From NCBI GenBank assembly GCA_021201295.1, contig JAJQFE010000054.1, positions 1 through 33,472 on the forward strand: DNA of 33,472 bases, given 5' to 3'. A program made the translations under genes and the position numbers. This DNA comes from Tannerellaceae bacterium. GTDB lineage: Bacteria; Bacteroidota; Bacteroidia; Bacteroidales; Tannerellaceae. Under the pieces are notes generated by a model. The model made no database searches. It saw nothing but the letters and a program-made list of their open reading frames with translations, and was not told where the DNA came from. Positions 17,847 through 27,480 of the stretch are shown in pieces; the stretch's first letter is position 1; each line of letters starts with the position of its first letter.

Positions 17847-19220
17847 ATGTTTAGTAAAGAAACCTACCTCTCCCGCCGGGCTAAATTAAAGAAAACAATT
17901 GGCTCCGGTCTTTTATTATTTATCGGGAACGATGAATCCGGAATGAATTATGCGGATAACACTTATCATTTCCGCCAGGATTCTACCTTTTTATATTTCT
18001 TTGGTCTCCCCTATGCAGAGCTTTCTGCTATTATTGATATTGATAATGACAAAGAAATTATTTTTGGTGATGAGTTAACCATTGATGCGATTGTATGGAT
18101 GGGAACGCAGCCTACTTTAAAAGAAAATAGTGAACGGGTCGGCATTCAGGAGACACGTCCTTCCCATGAATTGGAGGTTTATTTAAAAAATGCCCGCCAG
18201 CAAGGACAAGTCATTCATTATCTGCCTCCCTACCGGGCAGAACACCGGATCAAATTACTGAACTGGCTGGATATTTATCCGGGCACAGAGCAACCTTCCG
18301 TACCATTCATTATGGGAGTAGTCAATCAACGGAATTACAAAAGTGAAGAAGAAATTGTTGAAATAGAAAAAGCCTGTATAGTGACGGCAGATATGCACCT
18401 GACAGCTATGCGTACTGTTCGTCCGGGTATCCGGGAAAGTGAAGTAGCAGCCGCTGTGGCAGAAGTGGCCTATGCAAACAATTATCAGCTCTCCTTCCCC
18501 ATTATTGCCACTATCAACGGTCAGACTCTCCATAATCATTACCATGGAAATACGATTAAAAGTGGCGATATGCTTTTATTAGATGTCGGGGCGGAAACAG
18601 AAATGGGCTATGCCGGGGATATGTCTTCCACTATTCCGGCAGACTCTCACTTTACGGCCCGCCAGAAAGAAATCTATGATATAGCGGTGGCAGCACATGA
18701 AGTGGCTGTGGCAGCTTTACGGCCGGGAGTATTATTTGAAGATATTTATGATCTTTCAGCAGCCACTATTATGGAAGGATTAAAAGGGCTGGGATTTGTC
18801 AAAGGAGATCCTATGGAAGCCGTGAAAGCCGGTGCGCATGCTCTTTTTTATCCCTGTGGACTCGGCCATATGATGGGATTGGATGTACATGATATGGAAA
18901 ACCTGGGAGAGGTCTATGTCGGGTATGACGGAAGACCGAAAAGCACCCAGTTCGGACGTAAATCCCTGCGTCTGGGACGTAAGCTGAAACCAAGATTCGT
19001 ATTAACCATCGAACCGGGAATCTATTTTATCCCTGAACTGATTGACTTGTGGAGAAGCCAGCATAAGTTCACAGAGTTTATTAATTATGAAAAGGTAGCT
19101 ACCTATAAAGACTTTAGTGGCATACGCAATGAAGAGGATTACCTTATTACTGAATCCGGAGCTCGTCTGTTAGGAAAAAAGATTCCTATTCACACGGAAG
19201 AAGTAGAAGCTTTACGATAA
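17847..19220 (+). CDS. pepP: Xaa-Pro aminopeptidase (aminopeptidase P, peptidase M24B)
   Basis: A cytosolic dimetal peptidase that removes N-terminal residues preceding proline. At 457 aa it has the aminopeptidase P layout: an N-terminal creatinase-like domain (about 1-150, NYADNTYHFRQDSTFLYFFG) and a C-terminal pita-bread domain. The metal ligands are all visible: Asp246 (LLLDVGAE), Asp258 (YAGDMSSTIP), His341 (GLGHMMGLDVHD), Glu389 (LTIEPGIY) and a Glu near 429 (IRNEEDYL). Substrate-site histidines lie in HNHYHGN. It is a single gene with its own -7-like box and a hairpin downstream. The frame is intact. Confidence 0.95.
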   Translation: MFSKETYLSRRAKLKKTIGSGLLLFIGNDESGMNYADNTYHFRQDSTFLYFFGLPYAELSAIIDIDNDKEIIFGDELTIDAIVWMGTQPTLKENSERVGIQETRPSHELEVYLKNARQQGQVIHYLPPYRAEHRIKLLNWLDIYPGTEQPSVPFIMGVVNQRNYKSEEEIVEIEKACIVTADMHLTAMRTVRPGIRESEVAAAVAEVAYANNYQLSFPIIATINGQTLHNHYHGNTIKSGDMLLLDVGAETEMGYAGDMSSTIPADSHFTARQKEIYDIAVAAHEVAVAALRPGVLFEDIYDLSAATIMEGLKGLGFVKGDPMEAVKAGAHALFYPCGLGHMMGLDVHDMENLGEVYVGYDGRPKSTQFGRKSLRLGRKLKPRFVLTIEPGIYFIPELIDLWRSQHKFTEFINYEKVATYKDFSGIRNEEDYLITESGARLLGKKIPIHTEEVEALR

Positions 19221-19238
19221 ATTCCATAGCATACAGAT

Positions 19239-19301
19239 AACCTCGGTAAAACGACTGTCTACAGATAATTCGAATCTGTTTATAAGCGTATTACCGGGGT
19301 T
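19239..19301 (+). terminator. two-tier hairpin after pepP
   Basis: AACCTCGGTAA (19239-19249) pairs with TTACCGGGGTT (19291-19301) with one U:G wobble. Inside it ACAGAT (19261-19266) pairs with ATCTGT (19274-19279). The structure starts 18 nt past the stop, which fits transcription termination, though a strong U tract is missing. Confidence 0.55.
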
Positions 19302-19363
19302 ATTCACCTATTAATTATTTTCATAACATACTTTCTGAAAGTCTATTTTAAGAAAAACATATC

Positions 19364-19371
19364 TATATTTG
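19364..19371 (+). promoter_or_regulatory. -7 box candidate for the small gene at 19403
   Basis: TATATTTG matches TAnnTTTG exactly, 31 nt before the ATG. No clear -33 TTTG. Confidence 0.45.
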
Positions 19372-19402
19372 TATTTACTATCAACGCCAAAAGATTAAAA
19401 AA

Positions 19403-19801
19403 ATGAAAACCGTAAAAGAGATCGCCAGTGCCCTGCTCTCCCTACAACTGCACTGCCTGAACCGGATGGAGATCTGTAATGCGTTAGAAATAGAGATCAA
19501 TCTCATGGGAGATATGGAATTATGGAATATCGCCTTAGATATCATCGGATTTCCTGAAGACAACACGATGGAGTTTGATTTTCATACGCCAAACGGACAT
19601 ACTCCGGATGGGAAATGGACTGATTATGAAAATATGTTCTGCCGGGACTGGTTATTAGATCCTTTCTATAACGGAGAAGAAAATCATTCCATCAACCTGA
19701 CTGAGTATATTGATTGGCTTTTCAATGAGTATAATAAACTATGTATAGGAGATAAGCTGACCACGGAAGTCTCCCGGATCAAACGAACACAACTCAATTA
19801 A
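19403..19801 (+). CDS. hypothetical protein, 132 aa, cytosolic, unknown function
   Basis: I do not recognise the family. The product is acidic and soluble, with no signal peptide or membrane segment. It begins with a helical KTVKEIASALLSLQLHCLN stretch. A more structured centre follows (MELWNIALDIIGFPEDN), then an Asp/Glu- and aromatic-rich part (WTDYENMFCRDWLLDPFYN) and a helical end (LTEYIDWLFNEYNKL). Codon use and GC resemble its neighbours. A -7-like box 31 nt upstream and the hairpin after pepP suggest it is transcribed on its own. The ATG at 19403 is the only sensible start. Confidence 0.75.
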   Translation: MKTVKEIASALLSLQLHCLNRMEICNALEIEINLMGDMELWNIALDIIGFPEDNTMEFDFHTPNGHTPDGKWTDYENMFCRDWLLDPFYNGEENHSINLTEYIDWLFNEYNKLCIGDKLTTEVSRIKRTQLN

Positions 19802-19959
19802 TATTTCTTTTCTTATCTTCCGGTAAATAAGAGATGCCGGTAGGGTATATTTACAATCTGTACGGTGTTCATTCAAAAGATGTTAAGCTCGTAAGCCTTT
19901 TCCTGCAACAGCTTGTTATAAGAGTGTCAGGTAAACGTCAAACAGTAAATGTAAACGCC

Positions 19960-20424
19960 ATGCAGAAAAAGTACCTCTTTTTATTACTTCTTTTTATTGG
20001 TTCCCTGGGAGCGATCCCGGTTTCCAGAAATATAAGTATGAATTCTACCCGTGAGATAGAATTTAATCTCCGTCAGACTTTCCATGATCTGGAGTCTTCT
20101 TCTTACAGGTATGATCCGGATACGAATGATCCTTTTCTATTCAAAGCTCCTTTATATCCTGCCACACTAAAAAAAGAGACATCGATAGGGAACGGATGGA
20201 ATACCATTTTACAGGATTCTACCCGCATGATCCGGATCTCCTCTTCAGACGGTATTATCCATATTCAGAATCCCACTTTCAAGCCATTACATATCAGTAT
20301 TTACTCCCTGACCGGCAGATTAGTGAATGATAAGATTCTTACACATAGCAGCCTTTATTATTTTGCAAGAAAGCAGTATTTTCTGTTAAAAGTGGATGAA
20401 GATGTGTATAAAATAAGGACATGA
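19960..20424 (+). CDS. small secreted protein with a C-terminal beta-domain resembling sorting-type tails
   Basis: The start at 19960 is chosen because it opens directly into a signal peptide (MQKKYLFLLLLFIGSLGAIP), giving 154 aa. An upstream in-frame ATG at 19834 would add 42 residues that hide the signal. The body is polar (FNLRQTFHDLESSSYRYDP). The last 60 or so residues read IRISSSDGIIHIQNPTF, HISIYSLTGRLVNDK, YFLLKVDEDVYKI, a pattern like the C-terminal domains of the Por/T9SS type or the related DUF6383-type domains of Bacteroidales, but without the usual large cargo in front. Function unknown. It ends in a shared terminator facing the next gene. Confidence 0.7.
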   Translation: MQKKYLFLLLLFIGSLGAIPVSRNISMNSTREIEFNLRQTFHDLESSSYRYDPDTNDPFLFKAPLYPATLKKETSIGNGWNTILQDSTRMIRISSSDGIIHIQNPTFKPLHISIYSLTGRLVNDKILTHSSLYYFARKQYFLLKVDEDVYKIRT

Positions 20425-20426
20425 AA

Positions 20427-20455
20427 AAAGGGTGAACCTGAACGGAACACCCTTT
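20427..20455. terminator. bidirectional terminator between convergent genes
   Basis: AAAGGGTG (20427-20434) pairs with CACCCTTT (20448-20455). An A run precedes the stem, giving a U run for minus-strand transcripts, and TTTC follows on the plus strand. It sits between gene ends at 20424 and 20471. Confidence 0.7.
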
Positions 20456-20470
20456 CTGAATTTTCACTGA

Positions 20471-20971
20471 TTAAATTGCTTGCAATACTTCTGTCAGTTT
20501 TTCGGGAGTAACGTTTGTAGCGATGATCACTCCTTTTTCGTTAACAAGAAAGTTTCTCAACCCTCTTCCGAGTTTAAACTTTTTGTATAACACTGACTCT
20601 TTTCCAAGTTCATCATGAAATTGCGTTATTTCATTTAACTGGTCTATTCTGATCGTTTCCTGGAAGATCGTTTTACTTTCGTCCAAAGAGACAGAGACCA
20701 GGGCAATTTTTTCAGGATCGAACTTGTTTACTTCATTCGCTAAGCGTATGTTACGCATTCTTGATTCCGCATCATAAGCTGCCCAAAAATTGAGCAGTGT
20801 GTAACGTTGCGAATGATTCTGGAAACTGAATTCTTTCAGTTCACCAAAAGACTCTATTTCCGGTACCAGATCACCCGGATTTACCCCTTCAACAGGCCGT
20901 GGATCTTTCGTCGCGGCTGACATAGTAACTATGGCAGTCGTAACTGCGAGAACATAAGTTCTTACTTTCAT
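20471..20971 (-). CDS. exported thioredoxin-fold protein lacking the CxxC motif
   Basis: A 166-aa product with a signal peptide (VLAVTTAIVTMSAATK) and a TlpA/redoxin-like fold: PGDLVPEIESFGELKEFSF, YTLLNFWAAYDAESR, KIALVSVSLDESKTIF, and the cis-Pro-side strand LRNFLVNEKGVIIATN. In active relatives the strand-helix turn reads FWATWCPPC. Here the two cysteine positions are Asp67 and Ser70, and the whole protein has no cysteine, so it cannot act as a thiol oxidoreductase. A binding or structural periplasmic role is likely. A good promoter match lies at 21103-21135. The frame is intact, so this is not a base-calling effect. Confidence 0.85.
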   Translation of the reverse strand: MKVRTYVLAVTTAIVTMSAATKDPRPVEGVNPGDLVPEIESFGELKEFSFQNHSQRYTLLNFWAAYDAESRMRNIRLANEVNKFDPEKIALVSVSLDESKTIFQETIRIDQLNEITQFHDELGKESVLYKKFKLGRGLRNFLVNEKGVIIATNVTPEKLTEVLQAI

Positions 20972-21102
20972 AATATAATTTTTACGTTCAACTTAACCAA
21001 ACAGCTCTTTATTCACATAAACAGTGTCTGGCTCCTGATTTTCAGGAAGCTCAGTAAATATAACCCTTCGCTAAGGAATTATGTTTTTACTGTTAACGGG
21101 TG

Positions 21103-21135
21103 CAAAGGTAAGTAGAAAGAGGGAAAATTTCCAAA
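21103..21135 (-). promoter_or_regulatory. promoter for the thioredoxin-fold gene
   Basis: On the minus strand, TTTG (plus 21132-21135), 21 nt, then TACCTTTG (plus 21103-21110): both Bacteroidetes boxes at the accepted distance. The transcript would have a leader of about 125 nt. The remaining AT-rich DNA from 21136 to 21332 shows nothing else. Confidence 0.6.
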
Positions 21136-21332
21136 ATTATTACTATTTTTCTTCAATTCAACAAGTTTTTCAGCATGTTTTATCGCATAATTTATAAGGA
21201 ATAAATATGTTTTTTAACACAAAATATAATTCACGGAATATCCGGAATTAAAAAGGCAGGATATTCTTCCTCAAAAACCAGCATAGCCTTAAACCTTATT
21301 ATTTGGGGAAGTGATGTATAAAAACAAAAAAA

Positions 21333-21357
21333 GAGGATATCCGTGATGGACATCCTC
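21333..21357 (-). terminator. terminator of rpsP
   Basis: GAGGATATCC (21333-21342) pairs with GGACATCCTC (21348-21357), one wobble. On the minus strand it is followed by a T-rich tract (TTTTTTTGTTTT), the form of an intrinsic terminator. Confidence 0.85.
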
Positions 21358-21380
21358 TTCTCCGGCAATTTGCACGAATA

Positions 21381-21926
21381 TTATTCTGCAGATTCGGTAG
21401 TTTCTTCAGCAGCTGCAGGAGCTTCTTCCATTCCTTCAGCGGCAGCTTCCGCCTGGGCGGCTGCCTCTTCTGCTTTTTTCTTAGCTACTTGTTCAGCTTT
21501 TGCCTTATTTGCTTCTTTCTCAGCTTCCAGACGAGCTTTTTCTGCAGCCTGTGCTGCTGCGTTCTCTTTCTCTTTAATAGACTGGACAGAAGCTTGTTTG
21601 TCTTTCAACCAGGCCTGGAATTTGGCTTCCGCTGTGGCTTCGTCAAAAGCACCTTTTTTGACACCTTCCAGTAAGTGTTTTTTCATGTACACACCTTCGC
21701 GTGAAAGAATGTTACGGGTTGTGTCTGTAGGTTGTGCACCTACCTGTAACCAATACAAAGCTCTTTCGAAATTCAAATCTATTGTAGCAGGATTAGTGTT
21801 CGGATTATAAGAACCTATCCTTTCAATAAACTTTCCATCACGTGGAGCCCTGCTGCCTGCGACAACGATCTGGTAAAACGCGTAGTTTTTACGACCGTGT
21901 CTCTGCAATCTGATTTTTGTTGCCAT
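21381..21926 (-). CDS. rpsP: 30S ribosomal protein S16 with Ala/Glu-rich C-terminal extension
   Basis: A structural protein of the small ribosomal subunit. The conserved S16 core occupies residues 1-85 ([66 protein letters not shown]). A charged, alanine-rich tail of about 95 residues follows ([19 protein letters not shown] and beyond), probably a helix or coiled coil. Such tails are usual in Bacteroidetes S16, which explains 181 aa against about 80-90 in E. coli. It is monocistronic here, with a clear promoter and terminator. Confidence 0.98.
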   Translation of the reverse strand: MATKIRLQRHGRKNYAFYQIVVAGSRAPRDGKFIERIGSYNPNTNPATIDLNFERALYWLQVGAQPTDTTRNILSREGVYMKKHLLEGVKKGAFDEATAEAKFQAWLKDKQASVQSIKEKENAAAQAAEKARLEAEKEANKAKAEQVAKKKAEEAAAQAEAAAEGMEEAPAAAEETTESAE

Positions 21927-21965
21927 GTTTGAATAATTAATTTAAGCTGTTTGTATTAGCGAGTG

Positions 21966-21997
21966 CAAAAGTAAGCTTTATTCTTAAATATTACAAA
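21966..21997 (-). promoter_or_regulatory. promoter of rpsP
   Basis: On the minus strand, TTTG (plus 21994-21997), 20 nt, then TACTTTTG (plus 21966-21973): a full Bacteroidetes -33/-7 promoter ending 39 nt before the ATG. It is one of the best promoter matches in the window. Confidence 0.75.
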
Positions 21998-22015
21998 CTT
22001 TCTTCCGGAAAACTC

Positions 22016-25000
22016 TTATTCATCTTCAATGCAACGCACAGAGTATCCATAGGAAACCAGCGAAGTATATATTTGGGGCCAGACCATTGGCTCATTTATA
22101 CTCAGACCAAAGTGATTGCGGTCACTCATACCGCTTCTTGCTGTCCAATAACGGCCGATTGGCATCGATGAAGGAGCTTCATTCGAGATATAATTGTCAA
22201 ACGGGAAAAAACAAGATTACTTCCGAAGCCTGTCAGGAAATAGTACCCGTAAGCATCCATATCTATGTATCCATTGACATCTTCAGGGTCTGTAGCATAG
22301 GAGTTATAGCTATCACCATTGGAGATAAATCCGGAAAATACATTGTAAGGAGGCATTTTATGTCCAACCGGACTGGGATCATACACGGTTTTTGTTACTT
22401 CCACATGATCCGAAGTTGGATATACTGATATATTATAGGTCAGATCCCCCCCCATAAATTGGTATATGATTCCTTACACCAGGAATTAGTGGCAGCTACA
22501 AAATTATTATCATAATAATAGATATGCGGATTCTGTATGGCTTCGCCTATGCTTACAGCATAATCGTACATTTTGAACTCAGTTCCATATACCGTCTGAT
22601 ATTTCTGCATAGGATCTTTGCGTCTGCCCTGCCAGTGAGGAGAATAACTCTGAAGGGATTCTTCATGATGGGTCTGTGTAATAGAAAACGTTGCCGACTG
22701 AGGCATAACAATTCCTGTCTGGCTAACGCGCACCTGTACACTCCGGGGAGCTTCTCCATATCTGATCGTCCGTTTGGCACACCAGCCCAGATTGTATTCC
22801 ATAAGATTATAGGTCTGACCGAAAACATTGACGATAGTAACATCAGAGGACCTCACATTATTTACCAGGGGAGTGACCCAGATATGCCAACTCCACAGGA
22901 TGGTACCGTTTGCATCATGTACGGCAACCACCGCGTTCCCCTGCATAATATCCTCCTGTTTTATATAAAAGTAAAGACTCCGTCCATTGTCCGTCAGATC
23001 CACTTCTGCAATCAGGTTGGGTTGGTCCATCCAGACCAGGCTGGCACCGGCTGGAGAAGCCTGCTCATAGATATAAGGACCTGTAATGGGCAGGTCATCA
23101 TGCCTCAGGAATTGGTTCAGAACAGTAGTTCCCATCTCACTGGTATTATAAGCACTGGGATTGTCCGCTCCATTTTTAATGGCATTTCCATATACCAGAG
23201 GCAATTTATAATATCCCGGTCCATTGACAATATAACAGTTCGCCGTATTCACCAGACTCCCACCTCCTTTGGTTGACAGATCGTACGGAGAGGAGAGTGA
23301 TCCCTGAAAAGTAGCCGATCTCAGCGTGGCATCCTCCGGACTGTCCGAAATGGCCGAAAAGGCTTTTACGGTGGCGGCATACGTTGAACCTGATCCGCCT
23401 GTGCCATTCGCAGTGAATGCAGTCAGCCAGTCGGGTGCCGTAGTTGTCCAGGTAAGACCACCATCTGTGGAGAATTCGGCTGTCCATGCAACAGGTGCCC
23501 TGCTTCCGTCGGAGGCGGTGGAATAGCTTTCTATATAATAATCCTGTGTATCACCCGTATACGGATAATCCGAAGAGGGACCGCTGACATTCAGTGTCCG
23601 GACACCGATAGGCGCCTGCTGTAGGATGGTCACCAGAATAGTCATTTTTCCAGTTGTTATATGCACATAAGCCGTTCTGTCGGTGGAGGTATTTTCTGTT
23701 ACGGAAAACGTAAGTGTATAGCCCGGATTACTATTACCTCCGGCTATTTCTGCCCCTTCTGTGTAGCCACTGAAGGTGATCCAGTCCGGTTTAGATACCA
23801 GTACCTCTTCACTATCGGCATTATCAGACAGATAGTATCTCCAGGCCGGTGCGGTGGTTTTTACTGTGATGGAGTGTCCGGCGGAGGCATCTGCTTCCAG
23901 TTCCATCTCCACCGGGGCCACACCTAAGATATATTGTCCGTCGGTAACGACTTCGTCTACTCCGGCATCACTCCAGTCTACAATCTCAGCTTCGATATCA
24001 GTGGATTTACTTTTATAGGCGGTATCGGGATCTTCATAGCCGTTTCCTTTGACCCCCGTGATGGTAAATATATAGCGGTAATTGCGGACCAGATCAAGCC
24101 AGGTGCCGTCTGATTTGACAAAGTCAATGCGGTACCAACCCAGATCTTCCGTCCCGTCAGTCAGCCTGACTACCAGACAGGGACGTGTAGCATCTGCTTC
24201 CTCTATCTGCGCTTCCAGGGCATAGAGTTGTTCGCTGAAAGAGGTTTTATCGGAGGCTGTATTGGTTACGCTATAAGAGATATCCTCTGCTTTATCCGGG
24301 GTAGACGGAAGGGTAACGGTAGCCGGTGAATCTCCGCTATTGTGCCACACTAATCCGTGTTGGTTATAATTATAAAGGTGTACTTCTTCAATCGTGTAGC
24401 CTGCATAGGAAGCATCGAAGCCCATATCTATACGGGATATCATACGGATCATTTCGAACCGGTTCTCTCCGGTAAAATCGGTGTTTATATCTATGGTCTG
24501 AGGTTCTTTCATTAAAGAAGCCATGGGAAAAGGAGCTTCAGGATTGCCGGTACAGGAGTAAGTCAATCCTTTCAGAAACGTCTCTTTATCTGACCGGGCG
24601 GAGATCTGGGCGTTTATCTGAAAAACTAAGCTGCCGGCTCCGGTATCGCTCATATTGGCTAACAACACAATATCATATTTATCGTCATTGGCGGTGGATG
24701 CACTTACGGGTAGGGATACGGTGAAGGTGATTAGTTCAGGATCTGTTTCGGTAGTTAGATTACTTTCTGTCACTATTTTACGGCCGACATAACTACCGTC
24801 GTTTTCAAAGATCAGTACATAAACATTCTTTACTTCGGCTTCTTCTGCTGTCTGGACCACACGGGTAAGCTGTTGTATGGAAGCCGGTAACTTGACATCA
24901 AATGTCACGGTTATCTCTCCACTGTTTTCTTCACTGTCTATTCCCCAGGATTCCTTCTCTACCAAACAGGAGGACACCAGTAAGAGGGATAGACACAACA

Positions 25001-25040
25001 GGAAGCGGACACTCCGGCTAAGAAATTGTATTTGTTTCAT
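22016..25040 (-). CDS. large pilus-associated lipoprotein (probable tip adhesin), two apparent frameshifts
   Basis: A surface lipoprotein that ends the pilus operon. The signal peptide ends in lipobox LLVSSC (Cys25). Residues about 40-350 resemble the N-terminal region of Mfa/FimB-type proteins (EVKNVYVLIFENDGSYVG). A BACON-like domain is at about 370-478 (APAWRYYLSDN, SVTENTSTDRTAYVHI, ILQQAPIG). The C-terminus is FISUMP-like (SMPIGRYWTARSGMSDRN, SYGYSVRCIEDE). The first frame stops at 22440, just after the G8 tract (plus C8 22446-22453). Nine G join it to DLTYNISVYPTSDHVEV. A T6 tract (plus A6 22206-22211) needs seven T to reach FPFDNYISNEAPSS and the stop at 22016. Corrected length 1008 aa. 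Undercalls are the likely cause, but a G8 tract in an adhesin could also be a phase-variation site. Confidence 0.82.
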
Positions 25041-25148
25041 ATCGTAAGTTCTTTTAATATTCTCTGTCTGCGCCTGATCCAGGATTACCCGGAATGGTTT
25101 TCTTTCTTCTGTCTAATCACGCATCATGCTGCAGGGGCTGATCTTTTC

Positions 25149-26093
25149 TTAATAACTGGGATTGACTCCTGTACTTTCCCAGCCGGGAATGGATAGGGTA
25201 ACTTTCACACTACCGTCCGCCGTAATTTCTATATAGATATCGATAACCGTATGTACTCCCATAGCCAGTTGATACTCATATTCTTCCAGGAGGGATTGCA
25301 GTTCTACCGTATAGACTCTTTCACCGGTTGAACGGCTGACCCGGATCTCTATGGGGCTTTCCGTCTCAAAATGGGTGGTCAGAAAGGAGGCATAGGCCAC
25401 ACTTTCCGTATGGTAAAGTATCTGACTACTGTTTTGGCTGAGTGTGGTGATATACTCACCCGGCGAAAGATGAAAGTTATACCCATCCGGAAGGTTGGCT
25501 ACAGCAATAACGGGTAACTGGCTACCGCTATCACTGACTCTTTCAAAGCCTTTTACATATACATTCATCGTATAGTAAGCAGTCATAAAATTAATGGTTT
25601 GTTCTTCAATACCACGGTTGGGAACCGTTACCTGATATAAAGTCAGGTCGGCTGATGAGGAACTCTGTTTCCTCGGGGCATAATACAGGCTGTCTCCGCT
25701 CTGGGTGGAGTTATAGGAAAGACGGCTCCGGTGGATCGTAGTCTCTGCGGTTAACTCCGGAAGGATAGTGTTGCTGGTTTTATTACCCCAGTACACTATA
25801 TAATAGTTTCCGGAAGCTAAGGTCAGCTCCGCTCCCTGGAATTCCTGCAGTGCTTCCTGGTTATACCGGTGGCTTTCCAGGAAGAAGCCATCTTCCGTAA
25901 AGACAAACAGTTCCACATCATGGATCCGGTCCGGAAACTCATCTTCTCCCCAGATACCGGTATAAGTGAAGTGAAGGATCAGTTCTCCCCCTCCTTCTTC
26001 ACCGAAATCGCAACCGTCTGTATCTTCTCTCAGACATCCTGAAAAAAGCAATACCAGCAAAGCTGTAAACTGTAATATGACCTTTTTATTCAT
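25149..26093 (-). CDS. FimB/Mfa2-family fimbrial anchor/terminator lipoprotein
   Basis: A 314-aa lipoprotein of the Bacteroidales type V (lipoprotein-polymerised) pilus family. Lipobox LLFSGC (Cys20). The first domain shows the family pattern CDFGEEGGGELILHFTY, then IHDVELFVFTEDGFFLESHR and LTLASGNYYIVYWGNK. The second domain contains EQTINFMTAYYTMNVYVKGF and ends VTLSIPGWE. Such proteins anchor the shaft in the outer membrane and limit fibre length. It lies 75 nt after the fimbrillin and 108 nt before the tip-like protein, all on one strand. The frame is intact. Confidence 0.9.
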   Translation of the reverse strand: MNKKVILQFTALLVLLFSGCLREDTDGCDFGEEGGGELILHFTYTGIWGEDEFPDRIHDVELFVFTEDGFFLESHRYNQEALQEFQGAELTLASGNYYIVYWGNKTSNTILPELTAETTIHRSRLSYNSTQSGDSLYYAPRKQSSSSADLTLYQVTVPNRGIEEQTINFMTAYYTMNVYVKGFERVSDSGSQLPVIAVANLPDGYNFHLSPGEYITTLSQNSSQILYHTESVAYASFLTTHFETESPIEIRVSRSTGERVYTVELQSLLEEYEYQLAMGVHTVIDIYIEITADGSVKVTLSIPGWESTGVNPSY

Positions 26094-26168
26094 GTTAGTT
26101 TTTAATTAATAAGCAGTAAACGGCAGGTAGCAGAAGATTCTGCTACCTCTGTCCGTTACTTTAATGTA

Positions 26169-27374
26169 TTAATCCAGATCAGGTGTATCTACAATCTGCT
26201 GTTTCCAGTCAAGAACTTTCATAGTAACTCCTACGGTGATATCATCTCCTGACCATTCACCAACATCTTTCAGGTTATCTGCGGTAAACTCCAGATTCTC
26301 GATGTGATATACATATCCACGGTTAAATTCCTCTAACTGAACACCATTGACATGATAACGTTTCACTGTAATGTAATAATCCTGGGTAGGATCCAGCGCC
26401 TTATTGTCGGATGTAGTACCGGTTACCCCTGTAAATTTCAGGATCAGGTGAGGAAGGTAGCTGATCCCTTCCGATTCAAATACATTGTAAGCCCATACAT
26501 CTGCATTACTTGGAGGAGAGGTCAAGTCTTTATTAGGTACAGTAACTAAATTACTCGTTTTACCTACTAATCCATTTGCTTCCCAATCAAATGTCAACCC
26601 TTTATAGGTCAAGGCATACCATGGAGTAGAGGCGCCGTTGAATTCGAAATCATCTCTTGAGGTATAAGCTATAAAATCACTCACATCTGTCGAACCGATC
26701 AGGTCTGATTGTGAATAAAAGTAGTTCAGGAAGATCCCGTCCAGTGTATAATCTATGATCCCAGTTGTGGCTGTTAATTTAGCCAGTTCCAAACGGGCTG
26801 TAATCGGAGTAATCTCTACATATGAAGTGTATTCAGGTTCCAACAGACCGATCACCTCTGTTATTTCTCCGGAACCATATAAATGCACATTCTCTACACT
26901 ACCGTTACTGTCTGCCTGACTCCGGAGTGTGGTCACAATACCCATCACTGTGGAAATATTACCATTGGCTGCAGGCAGGTATTGCTCCGTAGTCCCAATG
27001 TTACCAAACACATGGATAGCAGTTGCTGTTTCACTTACTGTAAACTGAATCTCATTGCTAGCCTTAACATCTGTAATCCCGACGTTGTCTCCGTGGAATA
27101 GCGGCTGAGAGTTGGTTAAAGCAGAAGAGATCATAAAATAGTCTGTAATCTGTCCGGTAACATTCACAAAGTAGATGTATCCGTCTTCAAAAGTTACTGC
27201 TCTGCCATCTTCCACATATTCAGCCAATGCCCGGGTGAGGACATTACTGTCTACCGTAAGGGCTACAGTTTTGGTCTTTCCCTCTTCCTGAGAGATCAGA
27301 TCATCCGATTTGTTACAACTCATCAAGCCTACACTGAGTGCTAAAAAAGCTGTAAAAACTCTTTTCATTTCCAT
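26169..27374 (-). CDS. major fimbrillin (FimA/Mfa1-like lipoprotein), probable pilus shaft subunit
   Basis: A 401-aa lipoprotein precursor with signal peptide and Cys20 (LSVGLMSC). The mature part starts with a polar linker and a strand/Arg region (TKTVALTVDSNVLTRALAEY). In this pilus class an Arg-specific protease cleaves such a region to allow donor-strand polymerisation; Arg48 is a candidate site by analogy. Two beta-domains follow: FEDGYIYFVNVTGQITDYFMI and YVEITPITARLELAKLTAT, and the C-terminal YHIENLEFTADNL and VGVTMKVLDWKQQ strands are family-typical. A second ATG two codons in is an equally good start. It is followed by the anchor gene; 184 nt upstream may hold a separate leader or promoter. 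Confidence 0.88.
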   Translation of the reverse strand: MEMKRVFTAFLALSVGLMSCNKSDDLISQEEGKTKTVALTVDSNVLTRALAEYVEDGRAVTFEDGYIYFVNVTGQITDYFMISSALTNSQPLFHGDNVGITDVKASNEIQFTVSETATAIHVFGNIGTTEQYLPAANGNISTVMGIVTTLRSQADSNGSVENVHLYGSGEITEVIGLLEPEYTSYVEITPITARLELAKLTATTGIIDYTLDGIFLNYFYSQSDLIGSTDVSDFIAYTSRDDFEFNGASTPWYALTYKGLTFDWEANGLVGKTSNLVTVPNKDLTSPPSNADVWAYNVFESEGISYLPHLILKFTGVTGTTSDNKALDPTQDYYITVKRYHVNGVQLEEFNRGYVYHIENLEFTADNLKDVGEWSGDDITVGVTMKVLDWKQQIVDTPDLD

Positions 27375-27413
27375 AAATCTTTAATTTAATTAATAATTAG
27401 TTAGTTATTTGCT

Positions 27414-27421
27414 CCCCCCCC
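27414..27421. repeat. C8 homopolymer between pilus genes
   Basis: A run of eight C lies 40 nt upstream of the fimbrillin ATG, in non-coding DNA. Given the pattern elsewhere its true length is uncertain. In other species such tracts near promoters can tune expression by slippage. Confidence 0.45.
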
Positions 27422-27480
27422 TCCGGAAAGCGGGTTATATTGCTATAAGTATATATGGGTTAAATGTAGGATACTCTTTC

